Below the pieces are notes generated by a model. It saw only the letters and a program-made list of their open reading frames with translations. It made no database searches and was not told where the DNA came from. This document shows, piece after piece, positions 24,584 to 36,310 of a stretch of DNA of 64,000 nt. This DNA is from Cordia subcordata (lineage: Eukaryota > Streptophyta > Magnoliopsida > Boraginales > Cordiaceae). Location of the stretch: assembly GCA_028554755.1 (NCBI GenBank), contig JAPTOF010000006.1:15499001-15563000 (forward strand). Direction: 5' to 3'. A program made the translations under genes and the position numbers. Position 1 is the first letter of the stretch. Each line of letters opens with the position of its first letter.

Positions 24584-25006
24584 ATGTCAACTAGCGAGAC
24601 AGGTCGATGCACTTGGACATATCCGCTGGACTTGCGTTACAGGCACAAGTATTGCTTTCGTTGTAAGCGGCGATTTGATCTTCGTATAGTGGTAACTAGT
24701 CGGCTCTCCAGAGGATTGTTGTATTACAAATGTGACGAATGCGATGTTTTTCGTTGGTGTACGCCTCGTTCCGCAACATGGACAAAAACTGGGATGCCTA
24801 TTATCTCTTATCAACCAAGTTCCACAATGGATTTTGTGGATGATGAAGTGATTGAGGAGGAAGAAGAAGAGGTGACATCTGCTTCAAACCACAATATGGT
24901 GAGAAAAGTTGAATAGAAGATTGAAATGATGAAGAAACTTTGGCTTGTTGGTCTGTGTTGTTGTGTAATGCTTGTTTTGAATCTCCTTGTTACTATTAGC
25001 AAATGA
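24584..25006 (+). pseudogene. GRF-like zinc finger protein with C-terminal membrane segment, one in-frame stop
   Basis: From the ATG at 24584 the frame runs 110 codons to TAG at 24914-24916. The protein has a C-x2-C pair (YCFRCKRRFD, C24 and C27), then a second pair in YYKCDECDVFRWC. This is the spacing of GRF-type zinc fingers, which bind nucleic acids. An acidic stretch of six Glu follows. After the TAG the same frame continues for 29 codons to TGA at 25004-25006, through MMKKLWLVGLCCCVMLVLNL, a clear hydrophobic segment. Small plant GRF proteins with such tails are often found in transposon contexts, so the TAG is read as a disabling mutation. The role in transposition, if any, is unknown; maize MuDR also has a second, convergent gene, but no sequence similarity to mudrB is claimed. 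Confidence 0.7.
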
Positions 25007-25522
25007 CAAGTTGTAGACTAGTTGTAGTTGTGAGTTTAGCTTCTTGTTGATGTTTGTATGATAGGTTAGTAGTGTTAGCTTGTTTTTGGTGTTTGTATGG
25101 TGGTTTGGTAATGTAGTTCTAATAAAAAGATGGATATTACTGACCATGCTATGGTGATCCTTCCTATAATGAAAAGCTTTTATTACAAATTCATCAGCCA
25201 TGTATGCTTGTAAGAGAGAATAAAGAAAGTAATTCATTGATTCATAAACCTGTTAATAACATAATTACTATATTGATATTTTGGCAAAGTCATTACAACC
25301 GATAACCATATGGCTAATCTCCAAAAAAAGGCATTATAGCCAATTGCAAAGTGGCTACTCTCCAAAAAAATAAGCCACTGCAACCAAGTTTTGACTGCCT
25401 AATATCCACAAAACAGCCATGTCATTACATAAAAAATGGACTGCATATTATGCACAAAAATATACTGCCTACTATACACAAAAATAGCCATGTCATACTT
25501 CACATCAAAACAAAAACAGCCA
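25007..25522. other. Spacer between the two MULE genes
   Basis: AT-rich DNA that must contain the 3' ends of both convergent genes. It has a weak internal duplication around 25290-25500 (CCATATGGCTAATCTCC / AAAGTGGCTACTCTCC and TGCACAAAAATATACTGCC / CTACTATACACAAAAATAG). No coding sequence is supported. Confidence 0.6.
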
Positions 25523-25577
25523 TCAATCTTTACACAAATTCTCTAGTCTCTTCTTCTCTTTCTCACACCAAATTTCT

Positions 25578-28500
25578 TCAGCCTCTACCAATATTTCTAG
25601 CAGCACCTCCTGCACCTCTTGCATTACCAGGTCTTTTACCTCTTTGTGGTCTAGGTGGTAGCTACCCTTGATTAATTTGGGTGGAGGATTGTTGAGTGTT
25701 AAGGAGCTATCAAAAGAAAAATAGAAATTAGTAACCATGTTAGTAAAAAGAAAAATGTTTAAGGTTATAAATAGTACATTATCCCCTTCTGCTGATGAAT
25801 TGTTGGATTCTTGGGTTGACGATGGTCCTTCTCTTTGCAATGGTGATTTAGGATGGAATGGATTTGGGCAACTCCTTTTATTGTGACCCTTTTGCAAGCA
25901 CTTTGCACAAGTAGTTGTTAAGCCCTTTCTTGTTGAGATTGAGCTACTTTGGCCTTCATCAACAGTTTTTCTTCTTGACTTCTTTGGCCTTCCTGGTCTT
26001 CTCTTAACAATGGGTGGTTTTAATGCTTCTCCATTACTTTGCACATAATCATGTGGGCCAGGGACAAGATGTATAATATTTTGGTATGCAATCAAATAAA
26101 CATCCTTAGTGTAACATGGATGCACATAATCCTCCAATCTTTTTCCATGCCTATTTATGCATGCCATTGCATGACAACAAGGGTATCCTACCAATTGAAA
26201 CATACCACAGTTGTAGGTCTTTATTGCTAGATTAACAACATGTTTGTTCCAATCTTGTACAACCTCATACTCTTCATGTCCAGACCAATTTGCCCACCAT
26301 CCTTTAGAAGACTCATTCATATTCATAATCTTCTTTAACACATTAGAACAAATGGTTCCTTGATACTTCTCCATGCCACTTTTTTTCACTTGAAACCTAG
26401 TCATTAGCTTGCACTTAATCATTTCAAACATTGTGATAATAGGCTTCTCCCTAGCATCCAGAATGTAATTATTGAAAGATTCACAAAGGTTATTCACCAA
26501 TGTATCACAAGTTGAAGTGGTGGGAAAATGTGACCTTGACCATGTTTCAGGAGGGATTTTGGATAGCCATTCATATGCAGTTTCTTTGTCTCCAACCTTG
26601 GGGTTTGCTTCTTCAATTCTTTTTAATAATCTTTCAAACTGTTTCTTATTGTATGTTGAAGCAGCGTTCCACATAAGATCTTTCAACACTAGACCATCAA
26701 ACTTAGCATTGAAATTTGAATACATATGCCGCACACAGAATCTATGATGGACATTAGGGTATTCTTCTCTGAAGACCTCCAATAGACCCTTCTGTCGATC
26801 AGATATGGAACAATAACCATGTTCATTTGGGTTACCAATCACATTATGCAACTGATTGAGAAACCATGACCAAGTTTCCCTACATTCATTTGGCACCACC
26901 GCAATTGCTAATGGAAACATGTTATCATTGCCATCTCTTCCCATTAGCAATTGTCCACCAAATACACTCTTGAAGAAGCATCCATCTATGCCAATTATAG
27001 GCCTACACCCACTAACAAACCCATCATTCATTGCACCAAGTGAAAAGAACATTCTTTCAAAGATAGGGTCAGGCAAGCTCCTATCTACACCAATCACCAA
27101 AGTGCTCTTAGGGTTGTGTACTAAGACTGTTTCACAGTAGTCACATAGCCTAGAGTACTGTTCACCCCAATCTCCCTGAATCTTCTTCAAAGCTGCATGC
27201 TTAGCTCTTAATGCCTTGTGTCTACTAACAGACACCTTCACTTTCTTCATAATGGTTGACTGCAAATCGGAGACAGAATCTCCAGGATGTTCCCTCACAA
27301 TTTTCTTTATTCTTCCTCCCAAGTACTTGTAGTATGCAAGTCTATTCTGTGCTCTGGGACCACAAGTATCTGTACCTTTCATAGTCTTCACCATATAGGT
27401 ATCACTACCTTGGATAGGAGATGCATGAACTCTAAAATCACATCCATGTGGGCATACAATAGTCACTCTTGATTTTTCATTCTTCTTGAATACAAACTCA
27501 AAACCCTTCCTCACTGACCAATCTCTCAAAACTTTCCTATATTCATCAACATTCTTAAACATCATTCCAATCTCCAATTCAAAGGTCTTCATCTTTACAT
27601 TTTCATCAAAGACAGGAAAATGATTTCTATCCCCTTCATCATCAGATTCCTTAACTTCTTTTAACTCCTCATCTGACATATCACTAGCCCATTCCATACC
27701 ATTTGCAGACTTTTTTCTATTTTCTCCACTTCTTTGCTTTCTTTTACCCAATTTCTTCTTCAATTTGCTAAACATTTTTCTGTACTTTTCTTTACTAGAC
27801 TGAGATTAGCTTGTTTCTTCAAACACATCCTCATCAGATTCCCCTTCAAACTCATCAAACAACCAGCTAGGATTGTCAGAATCCATCTCGTCTAAATTGC
27901 CATCAGTTACAATATAATCTGAATTAGCAGAATCAGATACATCTTCTTCACTTTCTGCATCCATGTGCTCAAAATCTGGATCTATCTCAACATGTTCAGC
28001 ACTAACCTCAACATTTTCACCACCTGCCTGCATATTTTTAGCACCTACCTGTACATTTTCTACTTCTACCTGTATATTTCTTGCACCTGCCTGCAAATTT
28101 TCTGTTGCTGTCTCTTCATTTTCTACATTTGCCTGCAAATTTTCCACTCCATTTCCTACAAACTCAGCTGCAGACTCATGCCTACACTTCAAGGGCTCAT
28201 ATAATACAATTTGACTACTACCTATGATATTTCCATACTGGTCTGTTGATAATAGTGGTTCACAACCTTCCACTATATATATTACTGCAAATGATAGACG
28301 TTCAAAAGCATTTATGAAGTTCCTTATGTCATCATCTCCTACAAACTCTTTCACTACATCATCCATAGATGGCTTGCTAGGCTCACTATAATAAAAACAC
28401 ACACTATTCTTGGTCCCACCCATTTTATGATACATTGCCCATAAATCAAACATACAAAATTCATCGAACAAAACATTCTTAAACCTCTCCTTCCAACCAC

Positions 28501-28597
28501 CTTCATACTTCAATTTAGGCTCAATAATAAGGTTCCCACCCATCCAAACATCAATGTCACAACATCCTTCAGGGATGTATATATCATCATCATCCAT
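25578..28597 (-). pseudogene. MuDR-type transposase, full length but with in-frame stops
   Basis: From the ATG at 28597 an N-terminal part of 263 codons (PB1-like, with MGGNLIIEPKLKYEGG) ends in TAA at 27808-27806. The next codons are in the same frame and run on through SQSSKEKYRK into a further 750-codon open frame starting at 27775. There one sees a FAR1/WRKY-like DNA-binding region (residues 80-120 of that part), the MULE catalytic domain with D264 (IGIDG), D326 (SISDRQKG) and E432 (NLCESFN), a SWIM finger (C523, C533, H535), an AT-hook (RRPGRPKK) and a CCHC knuckle (CAKCLQKGHNKRSC). A 71-bp intron (25707-25777) is likely near the end; spliced, the frame meets TAG at 25664-25662 and would otherwise continue as an RG-rich tail to 25578. 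In the SWIM finger the first Cys is Tyr (Y521). Read as a recently disabled autonomous transposase. Confidence 0.88.
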
Positions 28598-29364
28598 TCT
28601 GAAATTAACAAAGAAAAGAAAAAAAAAACATTAATAAACATGCAAGAAATGGAAGAAAACCCTAAATTCATAACCCTAATCCCCAAATTTCAGAAAATAA
28701 AACCCTAAAGTTAAAGTAAAACAGATGTTCTAAAACCCTAGTTTGTTAGGCAGAGTGTTTTTTAATAAATTTCGTTGCTTTCAAAGTCAAAACCCTACTT
28801 GTTTATTACATGCAAACCATCAATTTTTCCTACATATGCAAGTGTCATATAATTATATAGTTAATGTTTGTAAAAACCCTGACATTATACCCTACATAAA
28901 ATTCTGAAGCACCAACAAAAGGGAGGGACCACAGAAGAGGGGACCACGAACACAAAAATTTGTAACCTCTGACGGGGACAAAACAACTAAGGAAAAGAAT
29001 AGAATAAGCGCAAAATTTAAACCACCTACCTCGATTCTCTATATAAAATTAGATAGCAACACTTCGAGTTTCACTTCGTCTCTTCACCGATGCTTCGATC
29101 TTCGTTGTTTGTTGGTTGCAGTTCAAGTCTTCATCAATGCTGGAGATTTCAACACTACCAGATGATAAGGGTTTGTTGATTTAGATCTTCGTTGTTTGTT
29201 AATTGAATGTTAGGAATTTGAGGATTAGGGTTTGTCGATTTGGGGCTTTTACTTTCGAAATTAGGGTGTTTGTTTGGGAAAAATGCTATTAAGCCACTTA
29301 AATGTAAGGGCATTAATGTCTTTTAACTGCTTGGCGTTAAAAATGTAACGGACGTTACCAAAAT
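28598..29364 (-). promoter_or_regulatory. MULE transposase upstream region
   Basis: Between the transposase ATG and the right inverted repeat. It is A/T-rich with several AAACCCTAA motifs (28656-28740), similar to the telo-box found in many plant promoters. A second pair of phrases resembling coding (GGTTTGTTGATTTAGATCTTCG, in two versions at 29167 and 29227) is a short local duplication. No protein is encoded. Confidence 0.5.
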
Positions 29365-29478
29365 GGGCTCGTGTGCACTGACGCTGGAACCACAGGGGGT
29401 CAAGTAGCTAATTTCTGAAACACAGGGGGTGTATGTGCATATTACTCAAACCAAAGGGGGTAGTTGAGTAATTCACCC
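29365..29478 (-). repeat. MULE right terminal inverted repeat
   Basis: 114 bp, partner of 24065-24174. Its outermost bases TTGAGTAATTCACCC abut an A-run at 29479. Confidence 0.9.
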
Positions 29479-29699
29479 AAAAAAAAAAAGAGGATCATTC
29501 AGCAATCTATTTATCTTTTTCTTTTTCCTCGGCATCTATTTATTTATTTATTTTATTTCATTTCACATTGTTCTTTATTTATTGATTTTTTTCTTGCTAA
29601 ATCAGCAAAGTACTTGTATGGATGATCAAGAAATATACAAATTTACAATAAAGAAGTCAAAATCCCTACAATTAAGCCCAAGTCAGTCGAAGTTAACCC

Positions 29700-31573
29700 C
29701 AATTCCCCATTTACAGCACACAAGTTTGTCAAAATATTTTAATTCTGCAACAATGTGTAGCCTTAGCACACACTTCAGCTGTAATCAAGTTAAACATCTA
29801 TTCTTCATTCCTAGGTGGTCCCCCATTGTGGTGTCTGATATTGTGTTCCCTTCAGATTGAATAAATTGCAGCCTCAAGGAATACTTGGCAAACACAAGCT
29901 TGTAGAGATTTACCCCCATACTTACATTGGAGCCAAAGTAAAATGTATTCTCAATTGTAGATCCAGTGAGGCCCTCTAGTAAGCACCATTCCTTTTGTCC
30001 AAATTCTCCTTGTGAAGTTGTGTTAAAAAAAGAGGTAGTTTCTATCCTCAACTTGTCTATGGCAGAAGATACACAACAGATTAACTGGAATTCCATATGA
30101 GAAGATGTTTGGGCACATGGCCTTTAAACCAGTTGATTTTAGGCCAGTCAAATGTAGGGCGTTTAACTCTAGTCATTTCCCAAGCAGACTAGTTGGAGAA
30201 TTTTCCATCTAGTTCCCCAAGCCACTAAATCTCATCCTCAAGATCACCCATTGGTATTGGCAAGCCAGTTGCACTGAAGATGTCGCAAAGAATAGGATAG
30301 CTCGCCGACCAATGTCAAGATCCATCAATGATATAATCACAAACTTTCGCATTAGTATCAACAGTGCAAGCCTCAACAATCTGCTCACCATAGTACTCAA
30401 TCAACACCCCAAATGGATGCCAACAATCAAACTAGAATCTTGTTCTCCTGCCATTGCCAATTTTGTAATAAATCAGTTGCCAAAGTGTATCCCTGAGCCT
30501 CATTAGTTTCCATAAGTACCATGGCACATTAAAAGGTAACTCAAACCCTTACAGGTTACATCTACAGAGATAATTTTAATAAATCCAACAAACCCAGATA
30601 GTTTTCTGTTGGTTTAGAAGCATCTAAAGTAGGTGAAGATTTGTAGCACAATTCGCATTTTTGATGTTACGGAAACCCAGACCTCTTTCATTCAAAGTAT
30701 AGCAAACCTTAGACCAGGCGACCCTTGCCTTCCCAAGAACATTTTTCCTTGTCCAGAGAAATCGAGCCATTCTTCTTTCAATTTCTTTAATAATACTACT
30801 TGGCAAGATGAACATCCTATTATGAAAATTCTAAATTCCCATGAGGACGATTGAATAAGGACTTTCCTCCTTGGCCATCTAGTCGCCTACCCCTGAACTT
30901 GATTAGTAATTTTATTCACCAGTTCACTACAATCCTAAGCATGTAACTTCCCCATGATGAGAGGAACTCCAAGGTATCTCATTAGCAAGTTATCCATATT
31001 GAAACAGAGCACCTCCTCAATCTCCTTTCTAATGTCCTCAGAGCAAGCCCCAAAATACATCTCACTCTTTTCATTACTGATGTATAGACTAAAGATTGAC
31101 TGGAGAACTTCAAGGCCCTCCTTAATAGCTTTGATAGAAGGAATGTCAGCTCTTGTAGAAATAAGCACATCATCTTAGAAACAAAGATGAGTAAGCTTAA
31201 GGCGGTTGCATTTTGGATGGAACTTGACTCTCCCAAACTCCACAAAAAGGTTTATAATTCCCGTGAATGGTTGTATGCCAATAACAAAGAGGTAGGGGAA
31301 AAGTGGATTCCCCTATCTCAAGCCTCGACCACCCATAGAGTAGCCATGACGACCCTTATTAAAAGCCATAGAACAAGATGCAGTAGTGATCCACATGCGA
31401 ATCCACCCAATGAATTTATTAGGAAAATTGAGAGCCTCAAGAGCTGCCAATATAAATGTCTAGCTAATGGAGTCATACGCCTTTTTGAGGTTCGCCTTTA
31501 TATGACATCTTGAAACCCTATGCTTCTTATTATAAGCACGAACTAGTTCATGGGTGATATGCACGTTATCCTC
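29700..31573 (-). pseudogene. LINE ORF2 C-terminal part: reverse transcriptase palm/thumb and zf-RVT
   Basis: Downstream of the solo LTR the frame resumes with DNVHITHELVRAYNKKHRVS (31560), then KANLKKAYDSI, the YADD neighbourhood (LISTRADIPSIKAIKEGLEV at 31160), FGACSEDIRKEIEEVL and MRYLGVPLIMGKLHA (30935), and IERRMARFLWTRK (30790). The zf-RVT region shows VKRPTFDWPKINWFKGHVPK (30140) and ends with a worn RRIWTKGMVLTRGPHWIYN (29980). Several stops. Confidence 0.85.
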
Positions 31574-33332
31574 TGACCACGTCGTTGTATGGCCAAATAA
31601 TAACAATTAAATCAAGCAACGACAAAATCACAAATTTTATCCTCTTTATCACACAAAAGCAACTCGAGAGTCGAACCACGGGGAATCAGGATTGCTGTCA
31701 GAAATTAAAAAGAAAATAACTAAAAAAAAGAATTTAAAATAATTAAACTAAATACTAAGAATGAAATGATTTTTAGATTAAGCAAAATCGAAAAAGAAAA
31801 AAATAAATTAAATAAAATAAAAATAATTGCAAAAATCAACCAAAGAAAATTACGAGACTTAAGTTCAGGAGAAACGCGATTCAGGGTGATAGCCAGGAAA
31901 TTATCCTATTCATGTTCGTCAACTTCAGGATTTCCAATTAAGACCAAAGGATCATGCTACAAGCTTTAATTCACCTAGATTAATTAACTAAAGTTGTTGA
32001 GGCATAATCTATCTCAATGGCATAAATTATCTCTCACTCTTCTTTAATTAATTAATCTTAGATCTTAGAAAATTAATTGAGACTACAAAGGCATAAGCTA
32101 TCTCAGTGGCATAACTTATCTCAATCTTGAAACAATTAATTAAATTTAGTCATGTTAATTGATCTATATTCGTATCCACAAGAACCTACAAGATTTCTAT
32201 ATGGCAAAGTTATAAATTCTTGGCTAACGAAAATTAGCTACGAGCATAATAATGATTAACCAAGAATTTAATAGCAATAAAGCACAAATACGAATAATCA
32301 AATAAATCCCAAAAGAATCCGAAACATGAATAAAAATAATCACTCACTATCACCCCGAATCATGGGGAATTTAGTTTATAATTAAGTTCAAAGCAAAAAC
32401 TGAAAAAGAATTGAGAATAGAAAAACTCATCGTATTATTCCTAGACAAATAAGTTGATGAAGTTCTTGTGTTCAATTCTCTTCAAGAGCTGCTCCCCAAC
32501 TTTTCCTTCAATTTAATCCTCTGCAAATTCTTAGGTTAAGTCCCCTTTTTCTATTGTGTATTGTGGGTATTTATAATGGTATCAAATTCCTTTTCAAATC
32601 CCACTTGGATTAGGAAATTGCTACCAGTTTTAATGCCCTCGTTTGACCGACGTTTTTGACCATCTTGAAGGCAGATTTAGGCTGAGCTCAAAGAAGGAAA
32701 GTTGTAGCTCTATGAATTATCTTTCCATATCCGCAAGAATCACCTAATTTGGGCCTCTGTAGCCCAAGTTATGCCCAAAATACTGAAATGTGTCCAGCAG
32801 GTGACGTGAATTTTTTAAACGTGTTGTGACTGATTTTTCACCTTGATCCCCCTTGAATTTGGAAAGATGGTCTTCTTAACAACTGTAGCCCTGCCTAATA
32901 AGAGTCCAATGGCCCAAGAATCATGTGATTTTGACCTCTAGGGTTGGAGTTATGAGCAAATTATCAAAACTGGACTGACAAGAAAAACTTTCCAAAAATT
33001 AACACCAAGGTCACTTGCCATATTCATTCGCCAACGGATTTATTTGCAAGAAAGGCCAAAGCTCCTTGTTTGCTATGAGAAATTTATCCTTGATCCATAT
33101 ATTTGAGCCCAATACTTCTCCATTAAATTAGCCCAACTTAAATTATGATTGATTTTCAACTTCAATTGCCTAGAATTTTCTGCGAATTGCTCTTGTAGGC
33201 CTCCACAAAATATCTTCTTCTCTCAAACGACACTAGATCAAATAATTTACAAAATAAATCACTTTAACCACTTTGATATATGTAATTGCATGTAAAATAG
33301 TGAAATTTATTGCAAAATACGAAGACACATCA
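31574..33332. mobile_element. Solo LTR of an Athila/Tat-like element inside the LINE
   Basis: The block starts TGACCACG and ends GACACATCA, with identical 5-bp target copies TCCTC at 31569-31573 and 33333-33337. Length 1759 bp, no coding sequence. Its layout (CTCGAGAGTCGAACCACGG near the start, repeated short AATTAATTA blocks, terminal ACACATCA) resembles the other long LTRs in this window at 6741 and 53489. One LTR without internal DNA means loss by unequal recombination. Confidence 0.88.
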
Positions 33333-35190
33333 TCCTCTATGTGTCATCCATGGATGAAAGCACTTCAAACATCGAACTAATATGGTCTATATGGCCCTTC
33401 ATCTGATTGACCAAAATCTTGGATATGACCTTGTAGATGGTATTACAACATGCAATAGTCTAAAGTCATTAAGGCTCTTAGGATTCTGCTTCTTGGGGAC
33501 CAGAGTGAGAATAGTGGAGTTGATTTCCTTCAGAATTTTGGTAGAGTGAAGGACTAATTTCACTGCTTTCACTACATCCTGGCTAACAATGTCCTAGGCT
33601 TTATTGAAGAAGTAGGCAGTGAAGTCATCAGGGCTAGGGCTCTTCTTGCTATCAATGGCAAATAATGCATCTTTAATCTCCTGGTTACCAATAGGGGAAC
33701 ACAACTTGACCACTACATTAGGGTTCAGGGTGTTTTTATAAGAGGGCCTAAGGCTCTCATAAGAGATATAGTTTTCAATTCCATTCTGGAAGCAAAGAAG
33801 ATCCTTGAAGTGCTTGACTGCTTCATATCCAATCTCCTCTTCTTGTCTGAGAACAGTCCCATCACTGGCTCCAATATCTTTTTTAAAAGGGTTAACCAAA
33901 GGAGAACCCCTTTCCCACCTGGCCAGAGGCCCCTTAACCAGGCGGGAGGTAAATCGAGGGATGTGCGTGAGTGGCAGCCCGACCAGGGAGAGGACCAACG
34001 GGCGTGGAAATCCAGCAACAGCCCCCGCAATATTTCAGCGGAGTACTGCCGCCACACGGACTCGATCCCGCGTTGTCAGGGTGTCTCCACCCTAATCACC
34101 TGGCCACTTACCAACTCACCTATGCCCCTGGGGGCACTGGCTCCAATATCTTTGATAGCATTACAGGCCGCTTTACCTTTGGCATACTTGAAGAAGAAGG
34201 TCGAATTTGCGTCACCTTCTCTAAGCTAATCGAGCCTGGATTTTTGTTTAGCAATGTTGATATTGATGATTTCCAATTGTTTAATTTCATACCTTTTTCT
34301 CTTTTCTTCTTCAACTTGTTGATGGTTGGCATAACCATTATTTATGATTTTCTAAACAGCCTCTTGCTTTATATAAAGCCTATCAATCTTTGTTTGTGTG
34401 GTTCTAAAATGGGAATTATTGAATTGCTTGAGCACCCATTTGAAAAGCCTTAATTTCTTAACCAGGACATACATTGGAGAGCCCTGCACCTCATTGTCCC
34501 ATACACTCTTAACTATCTCTATAAAATTTGGGTAAAAGGTCCAGATATTGAAGAATTTGAAGAGCCTAGAAGTATTGGAGTGTTTAGAAGTGATATCCAA
34601 TATAATAGGACAATGACCAGATAGGCCAGGCAACCCAATATTAAGTATGGAATCATTGAAGGTATTGAGCCAATCACCATTAATGAAGAGTTTGTCAAGC
34701 TTGCTAGCTCTAAGTTCATCCCCAACACTACGATTAGTCCATGTAAAATATGGGCCAAAGCAATTATGTTCAACCGGATTGGCCCTATTAATACACTCGC
34801 CCTATTAATACACTCATTAAATTTTCTAGCACCAAGCCCAATACTAGTACCTCCTAAGTAGTCTTTAGGGTTAAAGACCTAATTAAAGTCTCCCCCAACA
34901 CATAATGGGAGATCATCATATTTCTTGCTCCAATCACAGATGTTACCCTACAGCTATCACTTAAGATTCTAGTCATTCTCTGCATAAACAAAAACAACAA
35001 CAAATTGAGTCTCTGTCCTAATGATTTTAATATGACAAAGAATAGCCGGGTCCGAGTACTCAACTTTATTAATAGACACAACTTTCAGATCCCACAAAAC
35101 CCAGACTCTCCCAAATTCATTGAATTCATAATTGCTGACAAAACTCCACTCTTGAATCTAGTTTTGATGATCTCATTTGCATTGAAGTAA
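33333..35190 (-). pseudogene. LINE ORF2 N-terminal part: endonuclease and reverse transcriptase start
   Basis: Reads from the endonuclease (degraded HYVLGETL..., 34854-35081, equal to the VGGDFN region) through a linker (IKDALFAIDSKKSPSPDDFTA at about 33650, the conserved pre-RT motif) to IACCNTIYKVISKILVNQMK (33450), where the solo LTR cuts it. A SINE interrupts it at 33882-34134. Stops in all frames. Confidence 0.85.
33882..34134 (-). mobile_element. tRNA-derived SINE
   Basis: A 253-bp GC-rich block flanked by 19-bp direct repeats of LINE sequence (CACTGGCTCCAATATCTTT at 33863-33881 and 34135-34153). On the minus strand it begins CCCCCAGGGGCATAGGTGAG, with RNA polymerase III box A TAGGTGAGTTGG (34122-34111) and box B GGATCGAGTCC (34068-34058), and ends in a short A-tail next to 33882. 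These are the marks of a tRNA-derived SINE moved by a LINE. It is among the youngest insertions here because the target copies are identical. Confidence 0.9.
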
Positions 35191-35599
35191 TTGATTTTCA
35201 TTTCGAAAAGTCCACTGATATGGTTTCCTTTATTCCTCAAAATTCAACTAACTTCTTTTTGTTTTGGGGTTTGTTAAGCCCCCTCACATTCCAAATGAAT
35301 ATCATCATTTAGGGACGGGGGAGACTCAGATGAGCAACTTCTTGGATGAGGTTCACTTCCTCCATCTAGATGACCAATTTTGTTTAGAAAGTTACTAATC
35401 ACTCCATCTTGGGGTGAGGGCTGCTCAGTGGCTTCCAAATCAATACCTTTGTAATCTAAAATATTGAAGGGGTTTCTAGAGGATTCACCCCTTTCCAGTA
35501 CCTTTTTCCTTTCTAAGTAGAAATGGGTGAGGAGCTTCTTCCTTTTCTCCTCCTTACAACTTGCCACTACTGGTCTTTACAACCATGGGGACCCATAGA

Positions 35600-36310
35600 T
35601 CACCTACGGAGAGGTTTATGCCTTTCATTTCTCTGTTTCTCCACAGGTTTAACAATGGCCAAGCTTGAATGTTCTTGAATTTGCTTTTGGTTCAACTCAC
35701 AATTACCTTCCTTGTGTTCCAAAATTTTGCAGAAGTTGCAAACCACAGGTTTCCATGCGTAATCAACAAAGATATTGACCCATTTATTCTTCACAACCTG
35801 GAGTTTAAATGATTCTCTCAATTCTCCATGAACGTTAACTGCCACGTAGGCTTTTGCATAGTTCATTTTTGAATCAGCTTTGGCTGGCATATCCAGTTGG
35901 ATAGGTCTACCCACTGCACTAGCCAAGAGGATAACACCATCTAAAGTCCAGTATTCCAACGGTACATTGTGGAGTTTAATCTAGATGGGTACAGTGTCTA
36001 CCCTAAACTTAAGTAGCTCAATACCAGGCTGCCATCTTCTAAGGAGCAATGGCCTTTAATTGACATGCCAAAGTTTGCTAAGAATTTCATTGCAACTTTG
36101 TTCATTCTCACAACGGAAGAAAAATAATCCTTCATTTGTGGATTTAATTTCAATTCTACCAAACCTTCTCTATTGGCTATTAACCATGTTCTGGATCTGG
36201 TAGAACGAACGAGGTTTGTCCAAAAATTGACCAACTAGTGAGTTCTTCCAATACTCAATGCCTTTGTTTTTTATACTCTCTGGAGGAATAACTCAAACTT
36301 TTCCATCCAC
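35600..36310 (-). pseudogene. LINE ORF1: DUF4283-like region and CCHC-type knuckle
   Basis: 35600-35959 reads LLASAVGRPIQLDMPAKADS, then WVNIFVDYAWKPVVCNFCKILEHKEGNC, a zinc knuckle of the type found in plant L1 ORF1 and DUF4283 proteins (nucleic-acid binding). 35998-36234 is the upstream part (KLNPQMKDYFSSVVRMNK). The frames are separated by a shift and stops. Confidence 0.8.

Larger units (their letters stand above)
24065..29478. mobile_element. Mutator-like element with two convergent genes
   Basis: Long terminal inverted repeats define the element: 24065-24174 starts GGTGAATTACTCAA and 29365-29478 ends TTGAGTAATTCACC, sharing about 110 bp with internal landmarks TTTCAGAAATTAG and GTGCACACGAGCCC. 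It holds a MuDR-type transposase on the minus strand (right part) and a small zinc-finger gene on the plus strand (left part), arranged tail to tail as in maize MuDR. Both flanks are poly(A), so the expected 9-bp target duplication is compatible with A-runs on each side but cannot be proven. Each gene carries in-frame stops. Confidence 0.92.
29600..36310 (-). mobile_element. L1-type LINE, nearly full length but decayed and interrupted
   Basis: On the minus strand it contains ORF1 (about 35600-36310), then ORF2 endonuclease, reverse transcriptase and zf-RVT ending near 29700. ORF2 is split by a SINE (33882-34134) and by a solo LTR (31574-33332); both have target duplications made of LINE sequence, so both are younger. 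Every frame carries stops. No terminal poly(T) (the expected tail on the plus strand) or flanking duplication was found, so the outer ends are approximate. Confidence 0.88.

Noticed and set aside
24584..24916. An intact small host zinc-finger gene
   Set aside because: It lies inside the MULE inverted repeats, and the same frame continues past the TAG into a membrane segment, so it is better read as a broken transposon gene.
25351..25671. Plus-strand frame of 106 codons
   Set aside because: Antisense of the RG-rich transposase tail, which reads as Pro/Leu/Ala repeats on this strand.
27963..28214. Two plus-strand frames of about 80 codons
   Set aside because: Antisense of the repetitive ENLQAGARNIQVE region of the transposase N-terminal part.
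34058..34122. A tRNA gene (box A and box B present)
   Set aside because: No cloverleaf or anticodon arm can be formed, and the block has SINE flanks and tail.
33805..34453. Overlapping plus-strand open frames of 96-160 codons
   Set aside because: They arise from the GC-rich SINE and from the antisense of the LINE; no domain is read in them and the SINE boundaries cut through all of them.
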